Below, one piece after another: positions 43,988 through 53,187 of a stretch of 64,000 bases of DNA. The first letter of the stretch is position 1. Each line of letters starts with the position of its first letter. The position numbers and the translations under genes are program-made. This DNA is from an uncultured Paenibacillaceae bacterium (lineage in GTDB: Bacteria > Bacillota > Bacilli > Paenibacillales > K13): contig CAJXLT010000001.1 of the NCBI GenBank assembly GCA_913056365.1, forward strand, positions 186,001 through 250,000. Reading direction: 5' to 3'. The notes under the pieces were generated by a model, which saw nothing but the letters and a program-made list of their open reading frames with translations, was not told where the DNA came from and made no database searches.

Positions 43988-44370
43988 TGGATAATGATAT
44001 GAGTCTAGGGGTCTTGACAACCGTAAGCTTGATGGTTGTATCCATAATTGCAGGATTTATGATGGTGTTCGCCATGATGGGTCAGAACTTCTCACGTCAG
44101 GGGATAGATTCATTCGCTGAGATGAATACCGCCACTTATTCTCAGGAACTGCGCGAGACAGCAGGGTATGGTGCTATTCCAGCTGCATCGGTGTACATGA
44201 TGCTACTACGTAGTGAGGATGCGATTCAGTCTATCTCGGGGGATGCCTATGGAGAAGTCATTGCATCTGTCGCGGATTTGCAACAGATATTCCATGAAGA
44301 AATTATTATTGAAGTCAGTGAAGATGATGTGGGAGGCTACCACGTTATAGTGAAGGAGGCGGGCCCATGA
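43987..44370 (+). CDS. Minor pilin-like protein B
   Basis: A 127-residue protein with an N-terminal hydrophobic helix (VLTTVSLMVVSIIAGFMMVF, about 9-28) and a small polar domain. No family is recognised. It starts by one-base overlap with the gene before (TGATG) and overlaps the following gene by ATGA, which means it is translated as part of a coupled set. Its size and single N-terminal helix resemble TadE/TadF-type minor subunits, so it is placed with them by context. Confidence 0.68.
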   Translation: MDNDMSLGVLTTVSLMVVSIIAGFMMVFAMMGQNFSRQGIDSFAEMNTATYSQELRETAGYGAIPAASVYMMLLRSEDAIQSISGDAYGEVIASVADLQQIFHEEIIIEVSEDDVGGYHVIVKEAGP

Positions 44371-44828
44371 ATGACATGGATGATGAGTTTGACGTTCTCC
44401 TGCTAATTGCGGTGCTGATGTTATTTACGCCGATGATGCTCTACTATACGATTCCTTATTTTAAGGGGGAGGTTGGAGGATTTGACGTACAAATTGACAA
44501 AACTGCGATGGAATCCAACAGTGAAATCGTGCCGACACCGCGTACGGTTACGACCGATGACATGCTGTACATGCTGTTGGTAGCGGACAAATATACGCCG
44601 CCGCCGGGGAAGTTTCGAATGGTAGACGGTACAGAATTACTAGAGTATGAGATGAATGAGGAGTTTTTTCGCAATCGGGAAGCTTATTTGGAAGAGGTAC
44701 GCTTGACTATACCGGAATACTTGCCGGTAGATATCCACTTGCAAGCAGGCGCAGCCGATCCGGAGGATCCAGATGACTGGTCTGGGTGGTCTGGCATGCA
44801 GCATTGGCAAGTAGAAGTCGTTCGCTGA
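44367..44828 (+). CDS. Minor pilin-like protein C
   Basis: A 153-residue protein whose N-terminus is acidic (MNDMDDEFD) followed by one helix (VLLLIAVLMLFTPMMLYYTI). The rest is a polar domain with Pro-rich parts (KYTPPPGKFRM) and an acidic Trp-containing end (DPEDPDDWSGWSGMQHW). I recognise no family. It shares the coupled arrangement and topology of its neighbours. AAGGAGGCGGG lies before the ATG within the end of the previous gene. Confidence 0.66.
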   Translation: MNDMDDEFDVLLLIAVLMLFTPMMLYYTIPYFKGEVGGFDVQIDKTAMESNSEIVPTPRTVTTDDMLYMLLVADKYTPPPGKFRMVDGTELLEYEMNEEFFRNREAYLEEVRLTIPEYLPVDIHLQAGAADPEDPDDWSGWSGMQHWQVEVVR

Positions 44829-44844
44829 AGTGAGGTGACGGTGC

Positions 44845-45294
44845 ATGACAGATATTATTAATAAAATGATTGGCGTATTTCTCGCGTTCATCCTTCTCGT
44901 CGGTGCCCCGCTCATCATCAATACGATGAACAAGGATTTGACGATGAATCGCGGCGTACTGAACGAAATGACTAATTTCATTAATAAAGTTACAGATAAC
45001 AAACGATTGAATGATCAGGATTTGGCCGATTTCTACCTAGCGTTGTCCACGTACGGTGTCACCATGGATGCAGAGATTAAGCGGTATATGCGGGTGGTGT
45101 CGCCGGACGGCGCGGGAGGGACGAGAGTCTCCTATGTGTATCATGATGATATTACGACCTGGAATGCAGGTGACATTATCCAAGTCACAGTGCAGGCGGT
45201 TGACTATACCGGAGCACAGCGAATTCAGAATCGCTTGTTGCGGCTAACGCCTCCTAAGTTTAACCAAACCTTATCGGGCATGGTAAGAAGCTAA
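44845..45294 (+). CDS. Minor pilin-like protein D
   Basis: A 149-residue protein: a short N-terminus, a hydrophobic helix (MIGVFLAFILLVGAPLII, about 8-25) and a soluble domain of mixed strands (YGVTMDAEIKRYMRVV, DIIQVTVQAVDYTGAQRIQN). The pattern is close to archaeal/bacterial TadE-like or pseudopilin proteins, without firm identity. GTGAGGTGACGG precedes the ATG at 44845. It overlaps the next gene by one base. Confidence 0.66.
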   Translation: MTDIINKMIGVFLAFILLVGAPLIINTMNKDLTMNRGVLNEMTNFINKVTDNKRLNDQDLADFYLALSTYGVTMDAEIKRYMRVVSPDGAGGTRVSYVYHDDITTWNAGDIIQVTVQAVDYTGAQRIQNRLLRLTPPKFNQTLSGMVRS

Positions 45295-46265
45295 TGAGTA
45301 AGAGCTTCGGTGCTGTCAATTTCGTAGCCCTCCTATTCGTCGTTGCATTGTTATTCGGCTACTTGAGCTATGTGCAAAAAGAGAAGGATGAGATCGAACG
45401 GCTCAAGCTGTCCTATGCCATAGATTATGCCGCAGATGCGGGAGCGATGGCGATGCTGTATACAGAGGAATTGGATATGGATTATGCGCAGAACCTGTCA
45501 TTCACAGTGGATCCGCAGCTGGCGCTGGATACATTTCTCGAAGTATTCTGCTTCAATTATAATTTGTATCCGAATGATACGAATAAAGCGTTGATCAAGG
45601 ATTTCATTCCAGTGGCTGCTGTGGCTGCTGTAGACGGATTCTATATAGCTTCACATGAAGTTGTGGCAACAGGTGATCAAGCGACTGCGAATTCTGCTTA
45701 CCATGATTTAGTCTTCGGCATGAAGATGCCCTATACGTACCGCTATCAAGATGCGACGTATGCGCTTCAGATGGGGTGGAACGGCGCGTATAAGCTGACA
45801 ACTACCTCGCTGGTGCGTGAGGAACAATTGCCGCCTGTAGTTGGGGGCATAATGACTGAAGAACAAGCGAAGTCAATCATTACAGATATTGTGTCTAACG
45901 AGATGGCTTATCAGATTCACAAGACGAACGAGGCTAACCCGCATTGGCGTCATTACTTCTACATTCCCGGCAAGCTTGCTGCTAGTGGTGTCAATCCGGT
46001 AGAAGGACCAGGATTCTTCGTATTGGTGCAAAATTTGAACTTGACTACGTCGCGACCTATAAGCGGATTCAGTATATCCGGTACAGCCATTCAGACCGCG
46101 AACATGCTGGTAGGGTACACTCGTGACGGCGCACAATACTACACGTATGACAGATATGCGCACCTTTTACCGCCGCATGTTGATATTGATCAAGTCTTTT
46201 CCTCACAGGAAGAGGCGGCACAGGCGAATTACTATCCGGATCTGTCCTATATGCGGGAGCCTTAA
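45294..46265 (+). CDS. TadG-like larger pseudopilin or tip protein
   Basis: A 323-residue protein, the largest of the minor-subunit group. After MSKSFGAVN there is a membrane helix (FVALLFVVALLFGYLSYV) and then a helical stalk that includes YAIDYAADAGAMAMLYTEEL, similar in character to the region after the helix of TadE/TadG proteins. The rest is an extracytoplasmic domain with no family I can name. Size and place suggest a tip or scaffold component. It ends 29 bases before a small soluble protein gene. Confidence 0.68.
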   Translation: MSKSFGAVNFVALLFVVALLFGYLSYVQKEKDEIERLKLSYAIDYAADAGAMAMLYTEELDMDYAQNLSFTVDPQLALDTFLEVFCFNYNLYPNDTNKALIKDFIPVAAVAAVDGFYIASHEVVATGDQATANSAYHDLVFGMKMPYTYRYQDATYALQMGWNGAYKLTTTSLVREEQLPPVVGGIMTEEQAKSIITDIVSNEMAYQIHKTNEANPHWRHYFYIPGKLAASGVNPVEGPGFFVLVQNLNLTTSRPISGFSISGTAIQTANMLVGYTRDGAQYYTYDRYAHLLPPHVDIDQVFSSQEEAAQANYYPDLSYMREP

Positions 46266-46294
46266 GCGGTAATTGAATACACGGAGGTGATTGT

Positions 46295-46942
46295 ATGATT
46301 GTATGTGCAAGGAGAAGAGTAGTGCCGGATTCGCTACAAATGATCATACTTGAGAAAAAAGGATATTACTTCTATCTACACCAAGAGGTATACGACCAGG
46401 CCGTGATTCTAATCCATACGTACCATGACACGGAATACTTGATACAGAAGCTGGAACTCGGCGATCACAATAACGCAACGCTTGTGCAGTGGTTTGCGGA
46501 AGAGGCCCCACACCCGTTGCACATCCTCGCTCCTTTCCTAGCATTGTCTGAGCGAATGTTGCCGCAAGATATGGAAGCGTGTTGCGCGGTGTTGCATGAG
46601 ATGTCGACAAGTATTCATTTCCAGAGCTATATAGAGCAGCCGGCAGCCATTCGCAAGCAAGCAAAGGTTACAGGAGGAGCCGGAACCGATCAGCCTATGG
46701 CATGGGAGCGCTTCTTCCTGATGTCGCACCCGTATGAATTAGTTGTGGACACATACACTTTAGCTGATCTTCACTATGAAGAAGACGCAGTGGAGCATGA
46801 GCCAGCAGACACCGAAGCAACTTCAATCTTGGCAGGCTTCTCACGAGTTCAAGAAGATGAAGCAACAGATGCGCATGAAGAAGGCAGAGTGTCGACATTG
46901 GCTGAACGCCAGCAAGTTCGTAAGTTGCTAGAGAGCATATGA
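46295..46942 (+). CDS. Hypothetical soluble protein between pilus and type VII genes
   Basis: A 215-residue protein with no signal peptide or membrane helix. It has an Ala/Glu/His-rich helical character and an acidic second half (DLHYEEDAVEHEPADTEA). I recognise no family. ATG at 46295 lies 7 bases after GGAGGTGA. It stands at the point where pilus genes give way to type VII genes and could be an adaptor, but this is only by position. Confidence 0.65.
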   Translation: MIVCARRRVVPDSLQMIILEKKGYYFYLHQEVYDQAVILIHTYHDTEYLIQKLELGDHNNATLVQWFAEEAPHPLHILAPFLALSERMLPQDMEACCAVLHEMSTSIHFQSYIEQPAAIRKQAKVTGGAGTDQPMAWERFFLMSHPYELVVDTYTLADLHYEEDAVEHEPADTEATSILAGFSRVQEDEATDAHEEGRVSTLAERQQVRKLLESI

Positions 46943-46965
46943 AGGGATGAAAGGGAGGAATCTTA

Positions 46966-47211
46966 ATGTCATCTAATGTACTAGAAGCAGTGGTTGAAGA
47001 CCCGTTTCACCAATCCTTGGCTAGTATAGCCGAACAATTAGAGAAGCTCCAGCTCGATGCAGATCGGATAAGACAATTGTACGGGGAAGCAGCTGAAACC
47101 AACGACCTGACGTTTGTCAAAATTATAGAAGAACGCTACCACCAATTAAGCGGCGTACTCCATGCATTAGCTAATCAATTGCATGAAGAGAAAACATTAC
47201 TAGGAGGATAG
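46966..47211 (+). CDS. Small helical protein, ESX-accessory candidate
   Basis: An 81-residue, almost entirely helical protein (heptad-like LASIAEQLEKLQLDADRIRQ and YHQLSGVLHALANQLHEEKT). It has no WXG motif, but its size and predicted helix-turn-helix hairpin resemble small partner proteins of type VII loci. GGGAGG precedes the ATG. The next gene starts two bases after its stop, so both are translated together. Confidence 0.65.
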   Translation: MSSNVLEAVVEDPFHQSLASIAEQLEKLQLDADRIRQLYGEAAETNDLTFVKIIEERYHQLSGVLHALANQLHEEKTLLGG

Positions 47212-47213
47212 CC

Positions 47214-47573
47214 ATGGGCGGAAAAGCGAACTTATTGAACCCGCGAGAACTTGCAGGTCTCTATGCAGAAAGCAGGAGCTTTCGCGATACGACGGATCAA
47301 GCGATGCATCACATCGAGCGAGAGCTGGCAAGGCTTCACGATCCAATCTACCAGAGAGGGTTATCAGGTGAGGATGCCAAGCTGGTGAAGCAGACCTTGC
47401 ACAATGTGAACGAAGCGATTGGAGAAGTGAAATCCGTATTGAACGAGACGAATGCTTTCATCGAGAGCAGATTGTCCGGTATTGCTTATCTAGGTAATCA
47501 GGATCAATCGCGTACTTCAGATCGGCGAATATCCGGTGCTGATCGACGGGTGCATTGGATGTTGAAGAAATAG
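47214..47573 (+). CDS. Small helical protein upstream of EssC
   Basis: A 119-residue helical protein (AESRSFRDTTDQAMHHIERE, KQTLHNVNEAIGEVKSVLNE). The central GLSGED may be the turn of a helical hairpin. It is followed by a short basic tail (DRRISGADRRVHWMLKK). No family is recognised. ACTAGGAGGAT lies before the ATG. It may form a complex with the 81-residue protein encoded two bases upstream, as paired small helical proteins do in type VII loci; this is inference. Confidence 0.65.
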   Translation: MGGKANLLNPRELAGLYAESRSFRDTTDQAMHHIERELARLHDPIYQRGLSGEDAKLVKQTLHNVNEAIGEVKSVLNETNAFIESRLSGIAYLGNQDQSRTSDRRISGADRRVHWMLKK

Positions 47574-47593
47574 GTCGAATGCGGGGGTAGATT

Positions 47594-50500
47594 ATGCAAC
47601 TGTCACTATTAAAGAACGATGCGATGCATACCTGTATCTTGCCAGAGAAGTGCAAAGGCCGGTATTGGATTACGCATCTTAACGATGACGGCTATGAAGA
47701 GCAGATGATCAGCGTGGAAGGGATTGAGGGAGAGTGGAAGCTCAAATCCAACAAGTATGCTGTCATTCAAGATGACGCTTTCCAGCGGGTCAAGGAAGTG
47801 AAGGTAGAACCGTTGAAGTTCTACAATATTCATCTGACTCGTACGAATGAACAAGCATGGCTGTACTCTGAACCGATCACGGATGATCGCAAGCAATTTG
47901 CGAAGCTGGTCTTGCCAGACAACGGGAAGCTAGTAATCGGTCGTTCAGAAGCTTGCGATATTCAGTATGTGAATACGTATACTTCCTCGAGGCATGCGGA
48001 ATTATTAATCAATGGCTCCCAATTGACAATCCAGGATTTGGACAGCTCGAATGGGACATTCGTAAACGGTGTGCGTGTGAAGCAGCGAGTGCTGCAGCCA
48101 GGTGACATGATGGATATTCTAGGCCTGAAGCTCATTATTGGACCGGATTTCATCGCGATGAACAATCCAGACGGGCAAGTCGCTTATAATCAGCAGTTGC
48201 TTCGCGATTATATCAAGCAGCAAGCCTATGAAACATTCGATAACGATTATGATGATGAAGAAACCGTATTCACTACGTTTTACCGTTCACCGCGGTTCAA
48301 GCGTGATATTAATCGACCGACGATTAAGATTGATCCACCGCCTTCACCGAACAATCAGGAGCAGATGCCGCTTATATTGATGCTGGGCCCGTCTATTACG
48401 ATGGGAATAGGGGCTATGTTCATGGGACTGTTCATGATGCAGAATGTGCTGTCATCCGGCGGATCTATGTTCAGGGCGCTGCCTTCGATGGTGATGGCTA
48501 TCAGTATGCTGCTCGGGGCTGTTCTATGGCCGTTGTTGAGTCGTAAGTATGAAGCGAAGAGACGAGCGGAGAAGGAACAGATCCGACAAGAGAAATACAG
48601 CGCTTACCTGCAAGAGATGGAAGAGAAGATTGCCAATGAATGCGCACACCAGAAACAGATTCTGCATGAAAATTATGTAACGATTGACGATTGTGTTGCC
48701 CGGATTATGCAGGGCCAGCGGAATATGTGGGAACGGACACACGGTCATAATGATTTTCTCAGAGTAAGACTGGGACTCGGAAATCTATCGTTAGATGCGG
48801 ATTTGAAATTTCCAGAGAAGAAGTTCTCGCTTGAAGATGACAACCTGCAGGACGAGTTGTTCGAGCTTGCGGAGAAGCCGCGCGTATTGGACAATGTTCC
48901 GATTACGCTGTCATTAGCAGAGGACTGGATTAGCGGGGTTATCGGAAGTCGAGACAGCGTAACAGATCTCGCCAAGGGTATCTTGCTCCAGCTGATCTCC
49001 TTGCATAGCTATGATGAGATTAAGCTAGTGTTTCTATTTGACAAGAAGGATATGCAGGACTGGGCATTCGTCAAGTGGCTGCCGCATGTGTGGGGCAAGG
49101 ACTCCCATATTCGATTTATTGCGAATGATCGCAACGAAGTCAAGGAGCTGTCTGCTTACTTAGAGAAAGAACTTGCCAAACGTGAAAGCTCACGTGATGA
49201 GGAACTGCAAGAGATCAGTCCGCACTATATCATCTTCGCGATCAATATGGAGCTTGCGGCCAAGTCCGAATTGATCAATGCGATCTACAAGAGCAAGAAG
49301 CACTATGGCTTTAGTGTTGTGCATCTGTGTGAGGAGATTGTCCAGCTTCCGAAGGAGTGCTCGCTAGTCATTGATGCGGCACGCAACGATTCGAAGCTGT
49401 ACGATAAGGATGATATTACAGGACAATATATCAGCTTTAAACCGGATCTATATATGCGGCATGATGAACAAGATTTAGCCTTGAAGCTCGCTAATACACA
49501 ACTAAGTGCTTCTGCTTCTGACTTCAGGCTGCCGGACATGGTTACATTCCTCGAATTGTTTGAAGTGGGTAAGGTGGAGCACTTGAATGCGCTCTCGCGA
49601 TGGAAGGAGAACGATCCGACCTTATCGCTGGAGACCCCGATTGGGGTCGGGACGAATGGAGAATGGTTCAAGCTCGATCTTCATGAGAAATTCCATGGTC
49701 CGCATGGACTTATTGCAGGGATGACCGGCTCCGGGAAGAGCGAATTTATTATTACGTATATTATGTCTCTAGCTGTAAACTATCATCCCTATGAAGTGGC
49801 GTTCATCCTGATCGATTACAAGGGCGGCGGAATGGCGAACGCGTTCACGGGCTTGCCTCATCTAGCTGGAACGATTACGAACCTGGATGGAGCAGCTGTC
49901 AATCGTTCCTTGGTTTCGATTCAGAGTGAATTGAAGCGGCGTCAAGCTATCTTTAGCGAAACTAGCAAGCAGGTGAACATTAGCAATCTGGATATTTACA
50001 AGTATCAGAAGCTGTTCAGAGAAGGACAGGTCGAGGAACCAGTGCCGCATTTGTTCATTATTTCCGATGAATTTGCGGAATTGAAGACGCAGCAGCCAGA
50101 ATTTATGGAACAGCTTGTTAGCGCAGCGAGAATAGGGCGAAGCTTAGGTATTCATCTCATACTCGCAACCCAGAAGCCATCAGGTGTAGTGGATGACCAG
50201 ATATGGAGCAACAGCCGCTTCCGTGTCTGCTTGAAGGTTCAGGAGAAAGCAGACAGCATGGATATGATCAAGCGGCCGGACGCGGCAGAATTGGCGGAGA
50301 CAGGTCGTTATTATGTGCAAGTCGGATTCAATGAACTGTTCGAGCTGGGACAGTCCGCATGGGGAGGTGCGCCTTACTATCCTTCTGACAGCATAACGAA
50401 CCAGCAAGAAGAAGGAGTCATGGTAATTGACAATCTTGGCAGAGTGGTCAAGGATGTGAGATTGGACAAGCGCAAGCAGATGACACCGAATCCGTCCAAG

Positions 50501-52195
50501 CAAATTGATGAAGTGAATCAATACCTCATTCATATTGCTAAGGAAGAGCACATTGTAGTCAGACCGTTGTGGCTAGAACCGATTCCGGGCATGATCGTCC
50601 TTGACGAATTGAAGAAGAAGTATACCAGTGTAGATACAGAACCGGGTCAATTAAACCCGCTGATCGGGGAAGTAGATGACCCCGCTAAGCAGAACCAATT
50701 TGCCCTGAGATTCTCAATCGCAGATGGGAATGCCGTTATTTATGGATCGGCTGGAAGCGGGAAGACGACATTCTTGACTACGTTGATGTTTGCTCTAATA
50801 CAAGACTATACACCGGATGATGTACACATGTATCTGCTTGACTTCAGCGCGGAAACACTGCGCAACTTTGCCACAGCTCCGCATGTAGGGGACGTGCTGT
50901 TCTCTCATGATTCTGAAAAAGTAAGTAATTTGATAAAGAAGCTGCATAAGGAGATCGAGCTTAGGAAGAAACTGTTCGCCGATTATGGGGGCGACTATCA
51001 CAGTTATCTGAGAACATCCGGTGAGCAGCTGCCTTCCATCATTATAGCGATTCATAATTTCACTGCTTTTACAGAAGTGTATGAAGATCATGAGGAGGAC
51101 ATCGCTTACTTATCTCGGGAAGGCTTGAAGTATGGCATCTACTTCATTCTAACTGCCCTGACTACGAATGGTGTTCGATACCGTACATTACAAAACTTCA
51201 AACAATTATATGTCTTGCAATTGAACGATGTCACTGATTATGCCAGTGCGTTAGGCAGTGTGGATGGGGTGTATCCTTCCAAGCACAAGGGACGCGGTAT
51301 TTACAAGACAGATCAAGTGTATGAATTCCAAATTGCTCATATTAATAGAGAATCGAATGAGATATGGGACCAAATCCGCAAGTATTGTCACAATTATGCC
51401 AATGCTTGGAACAAGCCAGCGGCAGCTAAGATCCCAATCCTGCCAGATCGCGTTGACTTGGATTATCTCGCCGAGCACTGGGACTCTTCGCATACAGAGG
51501 GCATCCCTGTTGGAGTGGACAAGCAACAATTATCGGTAGCCACATATCCATTTGCGCAGCGCTATATTCAATTTGTGCTATCTCAAAACAACGACCAGAC
51601 AAGCTTCTTGCAAGAATTGACCGAGGTAATTGCTGAACAGAATGTTCACGTTACGTTAGTTGATCCCGAAGGTCGATTACATGCCGTTCAACGAGACAAT
51701 TGCACTTACTATGCGGAAGCTGATCTAGAGCATGTGGTGAACGAATTGTTCGCCTTGCTTGTTGAACGCAATAACAGTTATAAGGATGCGAAGACAGCAG
51801 GCCAACCGCTTCCACAATTCGATACGCGCTATGTCATTGTCGATTCCTTCTCGGCCTTGCTGACCAAGCTGCCGGACGATTCGCGAGATAAATTGAAGGT
51901 TCTATTGGAAAAAGGCGAAGCCCACTATCATGTGCATATTGTATGCAGCGACAGCGTAAACAACCTGTCTAGTTATGCGCTGGACACTTGGTTCACCTCC
52001 CATGTGTCCATGCAAGACGGCATCTGGACAGGCAGCGGAATCAGTGATCAATATCAGATGAAGCTGGCTAAGGTGACATCCGACCTGTATCAAGATATCG
52101 GCGAGCAATTCGGATACATTGTGTCCAAAGGCAAGGTTAGACTGATCAAACTGTTGTCATCACATGCAGCATGGGAGGTAGAGCCGGTTGGATAA
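47594..52195 (+). CDS. essC: EssC-type FtsK/SpoIIIE ATPase with FHA domain
   Basis: The 1533-residue motor of a type VIIb secretion system. The N-terminal part holds a forkhead-associated domain (about 110-190) with all usual phosphothreonine-contact positions: IGRSEACD, SSRHAE and DSSNGTFVNG. Two membrane helices follow (about 255-315). Then come FtsK-like ATPase domains: the first has Walker A GMTGSGKSEF near residue 710 and Walker B LFIISDEFAE; the second has YGSAGSGKTTF near 1051 but a degenerate Walker B (IIIAIHNF); the third, near the C-terminus, lacks a P-loop. The end of the gene overlaps the esaB-like gene. Substrates should be the WXG100 and effector proteins downstream. Confidence 0.95.
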   Translation: MQLSLLKNDAMHTCILPEKCKGRYWITHLNDDGYEEQMISVEGIEGEWKLKSNKYAVIQDDAFQRVKEVKVEPLKFYNIHLTRTNEQAWLYSEPITDDRKQFAKLVLPDNGKLVIGRSEACDIQYVNTYTSSRHAELLINGSQLTIQDLDSSNGTFVNGVRVKQRVLQPGDMMDILGLKLIIGPDFIAMNNPDGQVAYNQQLLRDYIKQQAYETFDNDYDDEETVFTTFYRSPRFKRDINRPTIKIDPPPSPNNQEQMPLILMLGPSITMGIGAMFMGLFMMQNVLSSGGSMFRALPSMVMAISMLLGAVLWPLLSRKYEAKRRAEKEQIRQEKYSAYLQEMEEKIANECAHQKQILHENYVTIDDCVARIMQGQRNMWERTHGHNDFLRVRLGLGNLSLDADLKFPEKKFSLEDDNLQDELFELAEKPRVLDNVPITLSLAEDWISGVIGSRDSVTDLAKGILLQLISLHSYDEIKLVFLFDKKDMQDWAFVKWLPHVWGKDSHIRFIANDRNEVKELSAYLEKELAKRESSRDEELQEISPHYIIFAINMELAAKSELINAIYKSKKHYGFSVVHLCEEIVQLPKECSLVIDAARNDSKLYDKDDITGQYISFKPDLYMRHDEQDLALKLANTQLSASASDFRLPDMVTFLELFEVGKVEHLNALSRWKENDPTLSLETPIGVGTNGEWFKLDLHEKFHGPHGLIAGMTGSGKSEFIITYIMSLAVNYHPYEVAFILIDYKGGGMANAFTGLPHLAGTITNLDGAAVNRSLVSIQSELKRRQAIFSETSKQVNISNLDIYKYQKLFREGQVEEPVPHLFIISDEFAELKTQQPEFMEQLVSAARIGRSLGIHLILATQKPSGVVDDQIWSNSRFRVCLKVQEKADSMDMIKRPDAAELAETGRYYVQVGFNELFELGQSAWGGAPYYPSDSITNQQEEGVMVIDNLGRVVKDVRLDKRKQMTPNPSKQIDEVNQYLIHIAKEEHIVVRPLWLEPIPGMIVLDELKKKYTSVDTEPGQLNPLIGEVDDPAKQNQFALRFSIADGNAVIYGSAGSGKTTFLTTLMFALIQDYTPDDVHMYLLDFSAETLRNFATAPHVGDVLFSHDSEKVSNLIKKLHKEIELRKKLFADYGGDYHSYLRTSGEQLPSIIIAIHNFTAFTEVYEDHEEDIAYLSREGLKYGIYFILTALTTNGVRYRTLQNFKQLYVLQLNDVTDYASALGSVDGVYPSKHKGRGIYKTDQVYEFQIAHINRESNEIWDQIRKYCHNYANAWNKPAAAKIPILPDRVDLDYLAEHWDSSHTEGIPVGVDKQQLSVATYPFAQRYIQFVLSQNNDQTSFLQELTEVIAEQNVHVTLVDPEGRLHAVQRDNCTYYAEADLEHVVNELFALLVERNNSYKDAKTAGQPLPQFDTRYVIVDSFSALLTKLPDDSRDKLKVLLEKGEAHYHVHIVCSDSVNNLSSYALDTWFTSHVSMQDGIWTGSGISDQYQMKLAKVTSDLYQDIGEQFGYIVSKGKVRLIKLLSSHAAWEVEPVG

Positions 52196-52439
52196 CATTC
52201 TGGTTGAAATGTACTTGCCGGCCATTCGCCGCTACTACGATATCTATATTCCGCTTCATCTTAAACTGCATGAGGTCGAACCGTTGATACAATCCGCATT
52301 CTCGGAATTGTCAGACGGGTACTATGCTCCTTCGAAGGACATGGTGCTGTATGATCGCGCAACAGATCAAGTGTTGGATATTAACATGTCAGCTATGGAA
52401 CTAGGCTTGTGCAACGGTTCCAGACTGATGTTAATATAA
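52188..52439 (+). CDS. EsaB/YukD-like ubiquitin-fold protein
   Basis: An 83-residue protein with the strand-helix order of the EsaB/YukD family of type VII loci (VEMYLPAIRRYYDIYIPLHL, then DMVLYDRATDQVLDINMSAM, ending LCNGSRLMLI). Such proteins are small regulators or accessory parts of the secretion system. The start is a TTG chosen because GGGAGGTA lies 8 bases upstream; it overlaps essC by 8 bases. Usual gene order in other type VIIb loci also places esaB near essC. Confidence 0.83.
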   Translation: MDNILVEMYLPAIRRYYDIYIPLHLKLHEVEPLIQSAFSELSDGYYAPSKDMVLYDRATDQVLDINMSAMELGLCNGSRLMLI

Positions 52440-52466
52440 TAAATTTCAAGGAGAGGTGTATGTGGC

Positions 52467-52769
52467 ATGAAGAGAACAATCATGGTGGACCCGCAACGAT
52501 TGTTGAACACTTCAGGAAGAATCGATGAGAAGGTGAATGAATACAGACAGCTATATGGGAAGTTGTACACAGAAGTAGAGAGGCTGTCGTCAGCTTGGCA
52601 AGGGAAGGATAATCAAGCATTCACACAGCGTATCAAAGAATTTGAAGAAGATTTTAGAGTGATGGCTAGTATGATGGAGGAATATGGTGGATTCTTGAAT
52701 AAGAGCTCTATGAAATACAGCGAAGTACAGCAAAGTCGATATGACGTAGCGAGAGGTTTGCGTAGTTAA
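52467..52769 (+). CDS. WXG100 family secreted protein (first copy)
   Basis: A 100-residue helical-hairpin protein with the WXG motif as WQG (SSAWQGKDNQAF, Trp near residue 44) in the turn, and no Tyr-x-x-x-Asp/Glu of perfect form at the end, though YGGFLNKSSMKYSE resembles it. WXG100 proteins are exported as dimers through EssC. AAGGAGAGGTG lies upstream of the ATG. It lies directly after the esaB-like gene and before a second WXG100 gene, with which it might pair. Confidence 0.88.
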   Translation: MKRTIMVDPQRLLNTSGRIDEKVNEYRQLYGKLYTEVERLSSAWQGKDNQAFTQRIKEFEEDFRVMASMMEEYGGFLNKSSMKYSEVQQSRYDVARGLRS

Positions 52770-52805
52770 ACAACGAGTTAAATAATAAATTTAGGAGGCG
52801 TTACT

Positions 52806-53108
52806 ATGTCTATGGATAATATCAACATTTCGTTCGACCAAGTTTCTGCTACAGCGCAGTCCATTGATACTTTGAACCAAAGTTTAACATCCAAGCTTAA
52901 CGAAATGAAGCAAGAAATCAATAATTTGCAGTCATCTTGGGATAGTGCTGCAGGGGATACGCTGCAAATGAAAATTAACAATTATGCAACCAGATTTGAA
53001 GAATACAAGGTGGTCATTCAGGAATATGTAACTTTCTTGAATGATACCGTTACAGCATATTCTAGTGCTGAATCGGGTTTGAACCAGTATGTGAGCGACT
53101 TCAAGTAA
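52806..53108 (+). CDS. WXG100 family secreted protein (second copy, EsxA-like)
   Basis: A 100-residue helical hairpin of EsxA length. The turn motif is WDS instead of WxG (LQSSWDSAAGDTLQ, Trp near 45), and the C-terminal part carries YVTFLNDTVTAYSSAE with the YxxxD/E-type secretion signal. The ATG has TTAGGAGGCG upstream. A strong hairpin begins 13 bases after its stop, as expected for a highly expressed secreted subunit whose downstream neighbours are needed in smaller amounts. Confidence 0.9.
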   Translation: MSMDNINISFDQVSATAQSIDTLNQSLTSKLNEMKQEINNLQSSWDSAAGDTLQMKINNYATRFEEYKVVIQEYVTFLNDTVTAYSSAESGLNQYVSDFK

Positions 53109-53121
53109 AATTATATCATTG

Positions 53122-53156
53122 CTCTTCTCGGGGCATGTAGTAGGTCCCGAGAAGAG
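53122..53156 (+). terminator. Terminator/attenuator after the EsxA-like gene
   Basis: A perfect 11-bp stem, CTCTTCTCGGG (53122-53132) with CCCGAGAAGAG (53146-53156), 13-base loop, followed by ACATTTATTT. It is the strongest hairpin inside the type VII cluster, so genes from 53188 on depend on read-through or on another promoter. Confidence 0.75.
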
Positions 53157-53187
53157 ACATTTATTTCCTGTTGAAGGAGTGAGTGTG

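Noticed and set aside
41663-46265. Classical type IVb Flp pilins with a prepilin peptidase
   Set aside because: The Glu at +5 and the peptidase gene (TadV/CpaA) are not seen here, so only 'pilin-like' is claimed.
53119-53187. Longer N-terminus for the 53188 protein
   Set aside because: The added part is the read-through of the terminator hairpin; the ribosome site AAGGAGTGAG lies just before 53188.
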